A DNA stretch of 64,000 nucleotides from Enterovirga aerilata (GCF_013044135.1 NZ_JABEPP010000004.1:310001-374000), one strand, 5' to 3'; shown: positions 18,856 through 27,436, numbered from the stretch's first letter. Made by a program: numbers and translations. Notes: generated by a model from the letters alone, not told the origin.

Positions 18856-19204
18856 TGATCGCCCGGCCAAGCGGGGGACCGGCTAACGCCCGCTGATGCT
18901 CTTGGCCCGCGTGAGGCATGGCGCCGTCGATGCCATGTTCCGCCCCGATATTTGCCGACCACCCCGCACAGCCTCGTAATGGCCTGATCTGATCGGAGGA
19001 CGCCTCCGTCTCGATCGTCTTGGCGCAACGGCGTCGCACGGCTTTTTTCCGCCGCCTCCGGCTTTGCATCGCGATCCAAAAAAGCCGCCCGCCGCCGTCC
19101 TGCACTTCGTTCCGGCCGCCCACGGTGCGCAGCCGCTCGCCACCGATCCGTCGATCGCCATCGAGGCCGCGATGGGCGTGGCTCGAGCAAATGGAGATTA
19201 CGAC
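18856..19204. other. Intergenic region before the first DUF736 gene
   Basis: About 350 bp with no supportable gene. It contains an exact 10-bp inverted repeat, CGGCTTTTTT (19039-19048) and AAAAAAGCCG (19078-19087), separated by 29 nt. This could terminate transcription from the ATPase or form a leader structure for the next gene. A GGAG site lies just before the DUF736 start. Confidence 0.4.
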
Positions 19205-19504
19205 ATGGCTACGATCGGCACCTTCACCGCCAATGACAAGGGCGAGTTCAACGGCGTCATCAAGACGCTCACCCTCAACACCAAGGCCGTCTTCCGCCCG
19301 ATTGAGAGGAATGGCGACAAGTCTCCCGACTTCCGCGTCACCGTCGGCAACCTCGACATTGGGGCCGCCTGGAAGAAGACCAGCCGCGAGGATCGCGCCT
19401 ACTTCTCGGTCAAGCTCGACGATCCGACCTTCCCGGCACCGATCTACGCCACCCTCTCAGAGACCGATACCGCCGGCGAGTACGCGCTGATCTGGTCTCG
19501 CTGA
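19205..19504 (+). CDS. DUF736 family protein
   Basis: This 99-residue protein begins MATIGTFTANDKGEFNGVIKTL, the conserved N-terminus of DUF736, and ends with the typical SETDTAGEYALIWSR. DUF736 proteins are small beta-rich proteins found almost exclusively on alphaproteobacterial plasmids and ICEs; their function is unknown. The ATG is preceded by GGAG. A second DUF736 member lies at 24176 in the transfer region, and the two are clearly divergent from each other. A hairpin follows the stop codon. Confidence 0.88.
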   Translation: MATIGTFTANDKGEFNGVIKTLTLNTKAVFRPIERNGDKSPDFRVTVGNLDIGAAWKKTSREDRAYFSVKLDDPTFPAPIYATLSETDTAGEYALIWSR

Positions 19505-19513
19505 TCCGCCGCA

Positions 19514-19539
19514 GCGCCCCGCTCCACGGAGCGGGGCGC
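19514..19539. terminator. Hairpin between convergent genes
   Basis: GCGCCCCGCTC and GAGCGGGGCGC make a perfect 11-bp stem with a 4-nt loop just after the DUF736 stop codon and before the convergent stop at 19560. Only a short T-containing tail (CTCTTGTC) follows. It probably serves as a terminator for the DUF736 transcript. Confidence 0.6.
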
Positions 19540-19559
19540 CTCTTGTCGGGAAAAGTTGG

Positions 19560-19889
19560 CTAGCCGGGCAGCGAATCGAACAGCGGAAGCGGCATCGGTG
19601 CGCGCTCCGGCAGCGCGCCGGCATCGTAGGGCGCAATCGCCACCCATTCGACAGCCCAGTCCAGCGTCAGCTTGCCGGGGCCGATGCGCGAGAAACCGGC
19701 ACCGTCCACCACGACTCGGAAATCGAAGCGATCCTCCTCGGCTTCGAGGCGACCTTCGATCAGCGAACCGTCGCTTGCCGCCAGCAGGAAACGCTCCTCA
19801 ACCGCGTCATAGGGCACGCGTAGCGTCTTGGTGATGTCGCCCGCGACCGCGATGCGCCGGCCGGGCTGTCCCGTGATCGTGATGCTCAT
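19560..19889 (-). CDS. Hypothetical protein, beta-rich
   Basis: The 109-residue protein begins MSITITGQPGRRIAVAGDI and is predicted from its alternating hydrophobic pattern to be mostly beta-strand (FLLAASDGSLIEGRLEAEEDRFDFRVVVDG, in two segments). I recognise no family. It lies convergent with the DUF736 gene and is transcribed away from DUF932. Similar small genes are frequent in this part of ICE backbones, but its role is unknown. Confidence 0.65.
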   Translation of the reverse strand: MSITITGQPGRRIAVAGDITKTLRVPYDAVEERFLLAASDGSLIEGRLEAEEDRFDFRVVVDGAGFSRIGPGKLTLDWAVEWVAIAPYDAGALPERAPMPLPLFDSLPG

Positions 19890-20146
19890 ACCGACTCCTT
19901 GCCGCCGGTTTGGATCAAAACAGGAACAAATGGCAAGGGCTGTTTGCTGGCGCCGCAGAGCGGCGCGGTGCTTGGGGCTCTGCCCCCGGCGCACTGCAAG
20001 CGGCTTCCGCCCAGCTTCCCTCGCTTCGCTCAGTGCAGCCGGTTCCCCGCGAAGCCGCCTTCCGTTTGCACCCCCGGTCTCGCCGACGGGCAGGGTTTCA
20101 GCGCGGCGCTCCGCTGCGCGGAAACCCAAGCTCAAGGAGTTCAGCC

Positions 20147-20989
20147 ATGTATCATCAACTTGCCACGCGGTTTGGCCGGAACGCCCATCAGATCAGCGGT
20201 CGGGAGCCGCTCGACAACGAGGCGCTTTATCGGCACGTCCCGTCCATCTTCGCCCGTGAGGCGCACGACAGCCGTTCGGAGCGGTATGTTTATGTGCCCA
20301 CTATCGACATTGTGGAGGGACTGCGCCGTGAAGGATGGTTCCCCTTCTTCGCTGTCCAGTCGGTGCCGCGTGATGGAAGCCGCCACGGCCACGCCAAGCA
20401 TATGCTGCGCCTGCGCCGGGACGAGGGCATCGGCAAGGCCGAGGCCGCCGAAGTCATCATCGTGAACAGCCATGACGGGACCAGCGCCTATCAGATGTTC
20501 GCCGGGATGCTGCGGTTCGTTTGCACCAACAGCATGATCGCGGGCGAGCGGTTCGAGGAGGTCCGCGTTCCGCACAAGGGCAACATCGAGCACGACATTA
20601 TCGAGGGCGTCTATGCCGTCGCCGAGGACTTCCCCCGGCTGATCGACGCCAGCGAGTCGATGAAGTCCATCCAGCTTTCCGAGGACGAGCGGCGGTTGCT
20701 CGGCGAGGTTAGCCTTGTCGCTCGCTACGGAGAGGATGAAAGCCCGCTGCGGCCCGAGCAGATCATCGAGCCGCGCCGGCGCGAGGATGTGGACCGCAGC
20801 TTGTGGACCACATTCAATGTCATTCAGGAGAATGTCATTCGGGGCGGATTGCAGGGCCGCAAGCGCAACGCCGAGGGCCGTATCCGCCGCGCACAGACTC
20901 GCGCGATCAACGGCATCGACCAGAATGTGACGCTGAACCGCGCGCTCTGGACGCTCGCCGAGGGAATGCAGCGCCTCAAGGCAGCCTAA
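20147..20989 (+). CDS. DUF932 family protein
   Basis: This 280-residue protein belongs to the DUF932 (phage/plasmid-related, LGT_TIGR03299-like) family. Its conserved blocks are YVYVPTIDIVEGLRREGW near the N-terminus, HMLRLRR, a central FAGMLRFVCTNSMIAGERFEEVRVPHKG and a C-terminal helical region (FNVIQENVIRGG, then GIDQNVTLNRALWTLAEGM). Members are carried by plasmids, ICEs and phages; their biochemical role is not established. The ATG is set by an upstream CAAGGAG site. A structured non-coding region follows it. Confidence 0.87.
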   Translation: MYHQLATRFGRNAHQISGREPLDNEALYRHVPSIFAREAHDSRSERYVYVPTIDIVEGLRREGWFPFFAVQSVPRDGSRHGHAKHMLRLRRDEGIGKAEAAEVIIVNSHDGTSAYQMFAGMLRFVCTNSMIAGERFEEVRVPHKGNIEHDIIEGVYAVAEDFPRLIDASESMKSIQLSEDERRLLGEVSLVARYGEDESPLRPEQIIEPRRREDVDRSLWTTFNVIQENVIRGGLQGRKRNAEGRIRRAQTRAINGIDQNVTLNRALWTLAEGMQRLKAA

Positions 20990-21140
20990 GGTTCGCCGCC
21001 GCAGGGTCGAAGTTCCGGCCCTGCGGCTTCCGCGATTTCGCGCCGATCCGCTTCACCGGATCGGCGGCAGGCGCGCGCCCCATAGGTCCGCGCGACTGCA
21101 ATGGCGCGCTCGCCGGGCTGGCGCCCGGCTCGCGCTGGGT

Positions 21141-21342
21141 AGTGGTAAAATCCCTGCCGCTGTCCTAAAAGGACAGCGGGCCGCTACGCGGCGGCCTGGG
21201 GTTGGTAGCCCCACGTTTAGCGGTTTGGTGTCGGCCGAAACGACGCCGCGAATCCTTGACCATGCGGTCGGGGAGCCTGCGACGTATGTCCAGGCGCTCC
21301 GGTGCTAAAGGTCGTAGGGCCGACTAAACGCGGTTTACCACT
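21141..21342 (+). ncRNA. Candidate structured RNA
   Basis: Several complementary segments nest properly in this 200-nt non-coding stretch. The outer pairing is AGTGGTAAA (21141-21149) with TTTACCACT (21334-21342). An inner long-range pairing is CGTTTAG (21214-21220) with CTAAACG (21324-21330). Local hairpins are CCGCTGTCC/GGACAGCGG (21157-21179, perfect 9 bp, 5-nt loop), GCCGC-TAC-GCGGC (21180-21192), GGGG/CCCC near 21198-21212 and GACC-ATGC-GGTC near 21262. No ORF fits the region. The nesting suggests a folded RNA, a cis-acting leader or an ICE-borne ncRNA; the strand is assumed from the flanking genes. I do not recognise a known family. Confidence 0.5.
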
Positions 21343-21359
21343 CCCCGATCACGGGTTCA

Positions 21360-21398
21360 GGAGCTGTTTGCGGGGGCGCACCGCAAACCAGCAGCTCC
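21360..21398. repeat. Interrupted inverted repeat before the DUF2285 gene
   Basis: GGAGCTG-TTTGCGG on the left pairs with CCGCAAA-(CCAG)-CAGCTCC on the right: 14 bp in two 7-bp blocks with a 4-nt bulge and a 7-nt loop. It lies immediately after the candidate structured RNA and about 110 bp upstream of the next gene. It lacks a T tract, so it may be a further RNA helix or a protein-binding palindrome instead of a terminator. Confidence 0.5.
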
Positions 21399-21507
21399 GT
21401 GAGTGATTGTCGAGCAATGCGGATTGCGCACCTAGTTATGCTGAGCAAGCGCATCGAAAATGCTTCGCCGAGGGTCTATTGGTTAACGCGGGCCAAGACG
21501 TGAGGGC

Positions 21508-21783
21508 ATGATGGGCAACAACCATTTTCATGACCGAGCGCCTGATTCGCCGCAACTCACCGAGTACGACGAAGGCCATTTGACCGCTTATCTTCGCCTG
21601 CTCGATGCTGACGCAGAAGGGACCGACTGGCGGGAGATTGCCGCCGCTATTTTCGGCATCGACGTGGGCGCGGAACCCCATCGCGCCAAGGCGATGCACG
21701 AGAGTCATCTTGCCCGCGCGCGGTGGATGACAGAGATTGGATATGCGCATCTGCTCGGCTGCAACCGGCCGCTAAATCGTTAA
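21508..21783 (+). CDS. DUF2285 domain protein (short form)
   Basis: The 91-residue protein matches the DUF2285 helical domain found next to conjugative genes: LTAYLRLLDADAEGTDWREIAAAIFGID followed by HESHLARARWMTEIGYAHLL. These are putative DNA-binding regulators of ICE transfer; the activity is inferred from family context. Two adjacent ATG codons (21508, 21511) could serve as the start. It precedes a longer DUF2285-type gene that is frameshifted. Confidence 0.8.
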   Translation: MMGNNHFHDRAPDSPQLTEYDEGHLTAYLRLLDADAEGTDWREIAAAIFGIDVGAEPHRAKAMHESHLARARWMTEIGYAHLLGCNRPLNR

Positions 21784-21916
21784 GATTGAACCCCAAATTG
21801 GAAGTATTCGCGCCGCCTTCGCCGCACGGTTGATCGCTATCTTTGCGCTATAATAGCCAGGACAACCGGAAGATGTTGCGCTCCTGACGCGCGCTAAGCG
21901 CGGTTGGGAGGATGCA

Positions 21917-22700
21917 ATGCCGACGCCGCCAAGGCGTCGCCAGCGGCGCGCCGACGGACTGTCCGGCGCCCTCGGGCGCGCCGATTTCGCCGCTGAGTTT
22001 CTACGCCGAAACCGCACCTATCGCGCCGAACACAAGCAGATGCAGCAGCGCATCGCAAGCGGCGCCGTCGCGCAAAGTGCCGCCGAGATGGCCTTCGCGC
22101 GGCGATGGGGGTTGTCCTTTCGCTACGGCGCCGGATGACCTCTCAGAGCCGGTCCCCTGGCGCCCGGAACTGACCGCCGTCACGGTCATCCTCGACGCAG
22201 CGCCGGAAGGATTCGACAGCGCTTCGCCGGTCGATCCTCGCGCACTCGGCGGGCTGCTCGCCGACCTAGCCGGCATCGACGGACGCCATGTCATCGTCGC
22301 CGACGCGGCGGGTGAGCATCGGCTGTGGCTGCGCGATCCGCAGCCCGGCCGGCCGCTCGCTGCCGTCATCCCGCTCGACAAGGATTTTGTCACCCGCATC
22401 GCCAGCTTGCTGCGCTTCCATCGCCGCCTGCTCGGCCGCGCCGCCGGGCCGCTGCCGCGCGGCTGGCCGCTGACCGCCTATCGGCTCGCCCGGCTCGACC
22501 TGATGCTCCGCGCGCTCGACCTGCGCGACGGCGGCGCGACCTATCGCGAGATCGCGGTGGCGCTCGGGCGCGACGAGGCGGCGCGGCTGTCCGCGAGCGA
22601 TTGGAAGATGTCCGCCGCGCGGTCGTTCGTCGTCCGGCTGGTCCGCGACGGCATCGCCATGATGAACGGCGACTACCGCAAGCTGCTCCGCATCCGCTGA
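21917..22700 (+). pseudogene. Frameshifted DUF6499-DUF2285 regulator-like gene
   Basis: Two frames together make one recognisable protein. Residues from 21917 (LSGALGRADFAAEFLRRN, then AEMAFARRWGL) form the N-terminal DUF6499-like part and stop at 22138. The frame ending at 22700 supplies WRPELTAVTVILDAAPEGFD, HRLWLRDPQPGRPLAAV, SLLRFHRRLLGR and the C-terminal VRLVRDGIAMMNGDYRKLL typical of DUF2285 proteins. The join falls at TGGGGGT near 22107-22113. Removing one G gives ARRWGCPFATAPDDL, a smooth fusion. This is either a real frameshift mutation, a sequencing error in the homopolymer, or recoding at the G run. An intact copy would be about 260 residues. Confidence 0.7.
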
Positions 22701-22828
22701 TCCGCTCCCCGCTGCCACCCCGCGCGGGGGGGGGCACATCCGTGCAGCCGCACATCTTCATACCCCACCCGGCCGCCTCCCTTCTGACAATTACGCCTCC
22801 TGCCGCCACCGCCCGCAGGAGCCGTCAC

Positions 22829-23095
22829 TTGTCCGATACGCCCACCAACCTGCCGCCCCGCTTTCTGCGCACGCCGGAAGCCGCGCGCTTTCTCGGCCTC
22901 TCCGGCCGCACCCTTGAGAAGCACCGCTATTTTGGGACCGGGCCGGCCTACCGCCGCATCGGCGGCCGGGTGGTTTATTCGGTCGATGACCTGCGCGCCT
23001 GGGCCGACATCGGCATCAAGCATTCGACCTCCGATCCGGGACAGGACGACCTCATGCCGCGCGCGGACTCGGCCATCGCCCGGAGCCGGCGATGA
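22829..23095 (+). CDS. AlpA/MerR-like helix-turn-helix protein
   Basis: The 88-residue protein contains a compact winged-helix/excisionase-type fold: FLRTPEAARFLGLSGRTLEKHRYFGTGPAYRRIGGRVVYSVDDLRAW (residues about 11-58, in segments). Such proteins act as transcriptional regulators or recombination directionality factors on mobile elements. The start is a TTG preceded by AGGAG. It overlaps the next gene by 4 bp (ATGA) and so belongs to the DUF2840-traF operon. Confidence 0.82.
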   Translation: MSDTPTNLPPRFLRTPEAARFLGLSGRTLEKHRYFGTGPAYRRIGGRVVYSVDDLRAWADIGIKHSTSDPGQDDLMPRADSAIARSRR

Positions 23096-23598
23096 CCGTC
23101 CCCCTGTCCCCGATGCGTCATCGCCAGCCGTCCGACGACGGTATGACTCGCGTCGAGTTGACCTGGATCGAGAAGCGGATTGAGCACTGGATCAGGTTCG
23201 GGCGCGTCGCCGTTGACGAGATCGTCGACCGCCGCCGCCGCATCGTCCGCTTCCGTCCCGGCGCCATCTTCGCGTTCGTCCGCTGGGCCGCCAACGACTA
23301 CGGCACGGTCAGCTCGCGCATCGACATCGTGCGCGCGGTCGGCGTGGGCGAGCCGTTCACGACGCTGCCGTTCGTGCGGCCCGGCGGCGACATCCTGCTC
23401 AAGATCGAGGGCTGGCCGAAGGTCAGCCAAGTGCTCGCCGCAATCGACGCGGCCGAGGCCGCGGGCGTCGATCCCTGCGATGCCGCGCCCGATCATTGGC
23501 GACACGTCGCCAACCGCATCGCCGCCGGACATCAGCCGCGCCCCTATACGCTGGAGCGTCATCGCGCCTGGCTCAAGCGCCGGGAGATCGAAGGATGA
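23092..23598 (+). CDS. DUF2840 family protein
   Basis: This 168-residue protein matches DUF2840, a family confined to ICEs and plasmids of this type. Features include TRVELTWIEKRIEHWIRFGR, IFAFVRWAANDYGT and a C-terminal ERHRAWLKRREI. Its function is unknown, but it is consistently found between a small helix-turn-helix gene and traF, as here. It overlaps both neighbours by 4 bp, so translation is coupled. Confidence 0.85.
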   Translation: MTVPLSPMRHRQPSDDGMTRVELTWIEKRIEHWIRFGRVAVDEIVDRRRRIVRFRPGAIFAFVRWAANDYGTVSSRIDIVRAVGVGEPFTTLPFVRPGGDILLKIEGWPKVSQVLAAIDAAEAAGVDPCDAAPDHWRHVANRIAAGHQPRPYTLERHRAWLKRREIEG

Positions 23599-24140
23599 CG
23601 CGCCGTGGATGGACCATCGCGACGGCTTCCGCCGCGTCGCTGTTCGCCGTGTCGTTCACCGCCGTCGCGGTATTCGACCCGCTGCCGCGCGTCATCTGGA
23701 ACGCCAGCGCGAGCGCGCCGCTCGGCCTCTACCGCATCGAGCCCGACCGCGATCCCGCTATCGGCGCGCTGGTCGCCGTGACGCCGCCCGCGCCGCTGGC
23801 GCGGTGGCTGGCCGAGCGCGGCTATCTCGGCGAGCGCGTGCCGCTGTTGAAGCATGTCGCGGCTAAGGCCGGGCAGCGCGTGTGCCGGATCGGCGCCGTG
23901 GTGAGCGTCGATGCACGGCCGGTCGTCGTCGCCTTGGCGCGTGATGGACGAGGCCGGTCGCTGCCTGTCTGGCAGGGCTGCCGCACGCTGCGCGCCGGCG
24001 AGCTGCTGATGCTCAATCCCGATCACGCCGACAGCATGGACGGCCGCTATTTCGGGCCGCTGCCGGCCTCGACCGTGCTCGGCCGCGCCATGCCCGTGCT
24101 CACCCGCGACACCCCGAACGCGCCGCTCGCGTGGCGCTGA
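23595..24140 (+). CDS. traF: TraF-type S26 signal peptidase
   Basis: The 181-residue protein has one N-terminal membrane segment (about residues 6-26) followed by the S26 peptidase core. The catalytic serine lies in NASASAPLGLYRI and the general-base lysine in VPLLKHVAAKAG. A later DSMDGRYFGPLP block is the conserved box E. In RP4-type systems TraF processes and cyclises the TrbC pilin, and trbC is present in this element. The start overlaps DUF2840 by 4 bp. Confidence 0.92.
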   Translation: MTRRGWTIATASAASLFAVSFTAVAVFDPLPRVIWNASASAPLGLYRIEPDRDPAIGALVAVTPPAPLARWLAERGYLGERVPLLKHVAAKAGQRVCRIGAVVSVDARPVVVALARDGRGRSLPVWQGCRTLRAGELLMLNPDHADSMDGRYFGPLPASTVLGRAMPVLTRDTPNAPLAWR

Positions 24141-24175
24141 ACCCGCTTGTCCCTGCCAACCCTAAGGAGAGTCCC

Positions 24176-24511
24176 ATGCAGATCGGCAGCTTTTTCCGTA
24201 CCGCCAGCGGCTACGAAGGCATCATCGAGACGGCGACGCTCGACATCCGCATCTCGATCGTCCCGGCCGAGGCGAGCGACGCCGACAAGGCGCCGGACTG
24301 GCGCGTTCATCGCGGCGACGGCGGCGAAGGGCCAGAGATCGGCGCGGGCTGGAACGAGACCGGCGAACGCGCCGGGGACTACGTCTCGCTGCGCATCGAC
24401 GATCCCGCCTTCGCGCAGCCGCTCCGCGCCGCGCTGTTCCAGAACACCGGCGACAAGTCGGCCTGGTCGCTGCGCTGGAACCGCCAGCCGAAGTCGCGCG
24501 AGCAGGACTGA
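24176..24511 (+). CDS. DUF736 family protein (second copy)
   Basis: The 111-residue protein begins MQIGSFFRTASGYEGIIETATLDI and ends with TGDKSAWSLRWNRQ, the DUF736 pattern. It is about 10% longer than the copy at 19205 and clearly diverged from it. A TAAGGAGA ribosome-binding site precedes the ATG. It is located between traF and the lytic transglycosylase, a conserved position in related ICEs, which suggests a link to transfer; the mechanism is unknown. Confidence 0.87.
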   Translation: MQIGSFFRTASGYEGIIETATLDIRISIVPAEASDADKAPDWRVHRGDGGEGPEIGAGWNETGERAGDYVSLRIDDPAFAQPLRAALFQNTGDKSAWSLRWNRQPKSREQD

Positions 24512-24515
24512 TCCG

Positions 24516-25427
24516 GTGCGCTTGTCCATCATCCCTTTGTTCGCGGGAAAGCCGTCTCATCCCTCCGTCCCGCTCGGTCGCAGGCCGGCCGGGGCGCGCA
24601 GCGAAGGTCAAGGGCGGCCGCAGGCCGGCGCAGCGCGCGCACCCTTGAGCGTAGCGAGCACGCTGGCAGGCTGGCGGCGGAGTGGAGTCGGATCGGCGTT
24701 GGCATTGGCCGTCGCGCTGCTGTCCGGCGGGGCTGCGCCGGTCGCGGCGACGGCGCAGGATTTGCCGGCCGCGCGATCGGCGGCGGTTCATCCCTACGCC
24801 GGCCACGTCGCCGATGCCGCGCGGCGGTTCGGCATCCCCGAGGCATGGATATGGGCGGTGATGCGCGTCGAGAGCGGCGGCAACTCGCGCGCCGTCTCGC
24901 GCGCGGGTGCGATGGGATTGATGCAGATCATGCCCGCGACCTGGACCGATCTTCGCGCGCGATATGGCCTCGGCGCTGACCCGTTCGACGTGCGCGACAA
25001 CATCATGGCGGGCGCGGCCTATCTGCGCGCGATGCACGACCGATACGGCAACGCGAGCGCGATGCTGGCGGCCTATAATGCGGGACCGGGCCGCTACGAC
25101 GACTTCGTGTCGCACGGCCGCCCGCTGCCGCCCGAGACGGTCGGCTACCTCGCCCAGCTCACCGCCGCCATCGGCACGTCGGGCGCTGCGGAGGTGGCGG
25201 TTAGCGCGCCGCCCGATCCGTTCGCCTGGCGACGTGCCGCACTGTTCGTCCGCACCGCGAGCGCCGCGTCCGAGGGCGTCTCCGTGCAGTCGGACGATGA
25301 AGAACCCGCGCCCGAACTGCCGACCGATGGGGCGACATCCGGCGACGTTAGCGCCGTCGCTCTTCCTGCCAGCGAGCCGGCGGACACGCTGTTCGTCCCC
25401 CGCGCCCGCGCGGGCCGACCGCAATGA
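24516..25427 (+). CDS. VirB1-like lytic transglycosylase
   Basis: The 303-residue protein has an N-terminal hydrophobic export segment (about residues 55-80, ALALAVALLSGG) and a soluble lytic transglycosylase domain. The latter has MRVESGGNSRAVSRAGAMGLMQIMP (in two overlapping motifs; the glutamate of ES is catalytic) and AAYNAGPGRY. It would cut peptidoglycan locally to make room for the mating channel. The GTG at 24516 is chosen because it follows the DUF736 stop by 4 bp; a TTG at 24522 is possible. The C-terminal tail of about 90 residues is low-complexity. Confidence 0.88.
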   Translation: MRLSIIPLFAGKPSHPSVPLGRRPAGARSEGQGRPQAGAARAPLSVASTLAGWRRSGVGSALALAVALLSGGAAPVAATAQDLPAARSAAVHPYAGHVADAARRFGIPEAWIWAVMRVESGGNSRAVSRAGAMGLMQIMPATWTDLRARYGLGADPFDVRDNIMAGAAYLRAMHDRYGNASAMLAAYNAGPGRYDDFVSHGRPLPPETVGYLAQLTAAIGTSGAAEVAVSAPPDPFAWRRAALFVRTASAASEGVSVQSDDEEPAPELPTDGATSGDVSAVALPASEPADTLFVPRARAGRPQ

Positions 25428-25665
25428 TCCGCGCGTCATCCCCATCATCCGTCCCGAGCAGGAAAGTGGCTGGGGAGGGAGAAAACGGCAGGGACAGACG
25501 AGGGCAAGATATAAGCCGCACCCCGTTTCGCCGAAAAGCCAAGGCTTTTCCGTGGCTTCATGCGGGGGCGTCGGTCGGCGCGCGTGCCGCGCGGAAGGGA
25601 AAAGCAAGCAAAATCAACGTCTCGAATGGCACCACGGGCCATTTACGGCCGAAAGCGGCCCGGCC
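25428..25665. other. Pre-relaxase region, candidate origin of transfer
   Basis: This 240-bp stretch precedes the relaxase, where oriT often lies. It contains a short perfect inverted repeat, GAAAAGCC-AA-GGCTTTTC (25533-25550), next to TAAGCCGCACCCCG. A reading frame of 81 codons (25424-25669) spans it and overlaps both neighbours by 4 bp, but its product (MIRASSPSSVPSRKVAGEGE...) looks unstructured and is not recognisable. I consider a cis-acting role more likely than a gene. No nick-site consensus was identified with certainty. Confidence 0.35.
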
Positions 25666-27423
25666 GTGAGCGAGGACAGTGAGTTCCGCGTTCGGCCGGG
25701 CAAGGCCAAGCGCAGCAAGGCGCAGGGCCGCAATGCGCGCGGCCTGGTGGCCGAGGTGCTGCGCGTGGCCGCGATCCACAGCGGAGGCCGGCGCACCGGG
25801 GGCGGCTCGCGCCGAGGTCGCCAATCCAGTTTCGGGCGGGGACGAACAGCATTTGCCCGCAGCCGGTTATTCGGATCGGGCCGTCGAGTGATGGTGAAGG
25901 CGCTACCCGTGAACCATCGCAGTCGCGGGGGCCGACGCATGGCGCCGCTGTCCGCGCACGTCGCCTATTTGAAGCGCGAAGGCGTCACCCGTGACCGTTC
26001 CCCGACGCGCATGTTCGACGCGGCCGGAGACAATGCCGACGATCGCGCATTCACCGAGCGGTGCAAGGATGACCGGCATCATTTCCGCATCATCGTCTCG
26101 CCGGAGGATGCGGCCGAGCTGACCGACCTACGCGAATACACCCGCGATCTCGTGCGGCAGATGGAAACGGATTTGGGGACGCGGCTCGATTGGGTCGCGG
26201 TCGATCATTGGAACACCGACAACCCGCACGTTCATATGCTCGTGCGCGGTGTCACCGACACCGGCACCGATCTCGTCATGGCGCGGGACTATATCAGCCA
26301 CAACCTGCGCTCCCACGCCGAGGAGCTGGCGCAGGCCGAACTTGGGCCGAAGCCTGAGCATGAAGTGCAGCGCGCGCTCGACCGAGAAGTGACGGCCGAG
26401 CGCTGGACGCGGCTCGATACCGAGATCGGCCGCGCGGCCGACGAACTGGGGGTCATCGACCTGCGCCCCGAGCGGCCCGGTCCGGCCGATCCGCGCCTCC
26501 GCCGGTTAATGGTCGGCCGCTTGCAGCATCTGGAGACGATGGGGCTCGCCGCTGAGGGTGAGCCCGGACAGTGGGCGGTTGCCGAAGGCGCGCAAGGCAA
26601 GCTGCGCGAGCTGGCCGCGCGCGGCGACATTATCCGCACCATCGGACAGGCTCTGAAAGATCACGGGCAGGACCGGCCGCTGGAAAGCTACGCGGTTGTG
26701 AGCGGCGCGCCGGAAAAGCCAATCGTCGGCCGGCTGATCGACAAGGGGTTGCACGACGAGCTGTATGGCGCGGCCTATGCCGTGATCGACGGCACGGACG
26801 GCCGCACCCATCATGTGCGGCTGCCCGGAATTGAAGCGCTGGAGCAAAGCCCGACGCTCGGCGGGATCGTCGAGCTGCGCGCTATAGGCAAGCCGGGCGA
26901 GCCGAAGCCCACCCTGATCCTCGCCACGCGATCGGACCTCGACCTCGCCGCGCAGGTGAAGGCGCCCGGCGCGACCTGGCTTGACCATCGGCTGATCGAG
27001 CGCGGCACGGGTGTCGCGGATGGCGGGTTCGGTGCGGAGGTGTGCCGTGCGATGGACGCGCGCACCGATCATCTTGTCCGCGAGGGGCTGGCGCGCCGCT
27101 ATGGCCAACGCGCGGTGTTCGAGCGCGGCTTGCTCGACACGCTGCGCAAGCGCGAGCTGGACGCCGTTGGCGCGAAGATCGCGGGCGAAACGGGCCTTGC
27201 GTATCGCCCGACCACCTCCGGCGAGAAGATTGCCGGCGTAGTCCGCCAGCGCCTCGCACTCGCCTCCGGTCGCTTCGCCATGATCGACGACGGGCTCGGC
27301 TTCCGTCTCGTGCCCTGGGCCAGCGCGCTCGAACAGCAGCTCGGTCGCCAAGTGTCCGGTGTCGTTCGCGCTGGTGGCGGCATCGACCTAGCGCTCGGCC
27401 GCAAGCGCGGCCTCGGCCTCTGA
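25666..27423 (+). CDS. rlxS: VirD2-like relaxase with DUF3363 domain
   Basis: The 585-residue protein begins VSEDSEFRVRPGKAKR, the normal N-terminus of Tn4371-type relaxases, which is why I chose this GTG. The relaxase core follows, with HHFRIIVSPEDAAEL, LDWVAVDHWNTDNPHVHMLVRG (the HxH metal site of the histidine triad) and ARDYISHNLRSHAEELA. The rest is a DUF3363 domain ending GGIDLALGRKRGLGL. It would nick oriT, stay attached to the 5' end of the transferred strand and be delivered by the TraG coupling protein, whose gene starts 13 bp downstream. Confidence 0.92.
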   Translation: MSEDSEFRVRPGKAKRSKAQGRNARGLVAEVLRVAAIHSGGRRTGGGSRRGRQSSFGRGRTAFARSRLFGSGRRVMVKALPVNHRSRGGRRMAPLSAHVAYLKREGVTRDRSPTRMFDAAGDNADDRAFTERCKDDRHHFRIIVSPEDAAELTDLREYTRDLVRQMETDLGTRLDWVAVDHWNTDNPHVHMLVRGVTDTGTDLVMARDYISHNLRSHAEELAQAELGPKPEHEVQRALDREVTAERWTRLDTEIGRAADELGVIDLRPERPGPADPRLRRLMVGRLQHLETMGLAAEGEPGQWAVAEGAQGKLRELAARGDIIRTIGQALKDHGQDRPLESYAVVSGAPEKPIVGRLIDKGLHDELYGAAYAVIDGTDGRTHHVRLPGIEALEQSPTLGGIVELRAIGKPGEPKPTLILATRSDLDLAAQVKAPGATWLDHRLIERGTGVADGGFGAEVCRAMDARTDHLVREGLARRYGQRAVFERGLLDTLRKRELDAVGAKIAGETGLAYRPTTSGEKIAGVVRQRLALASGRFAMIDDGLGFRLVPWASALEQQLGRQVSGVVRAGGGIDLALGRKRGLGL

Positions 27424-27436
27424 CAAGGAAACAGCC

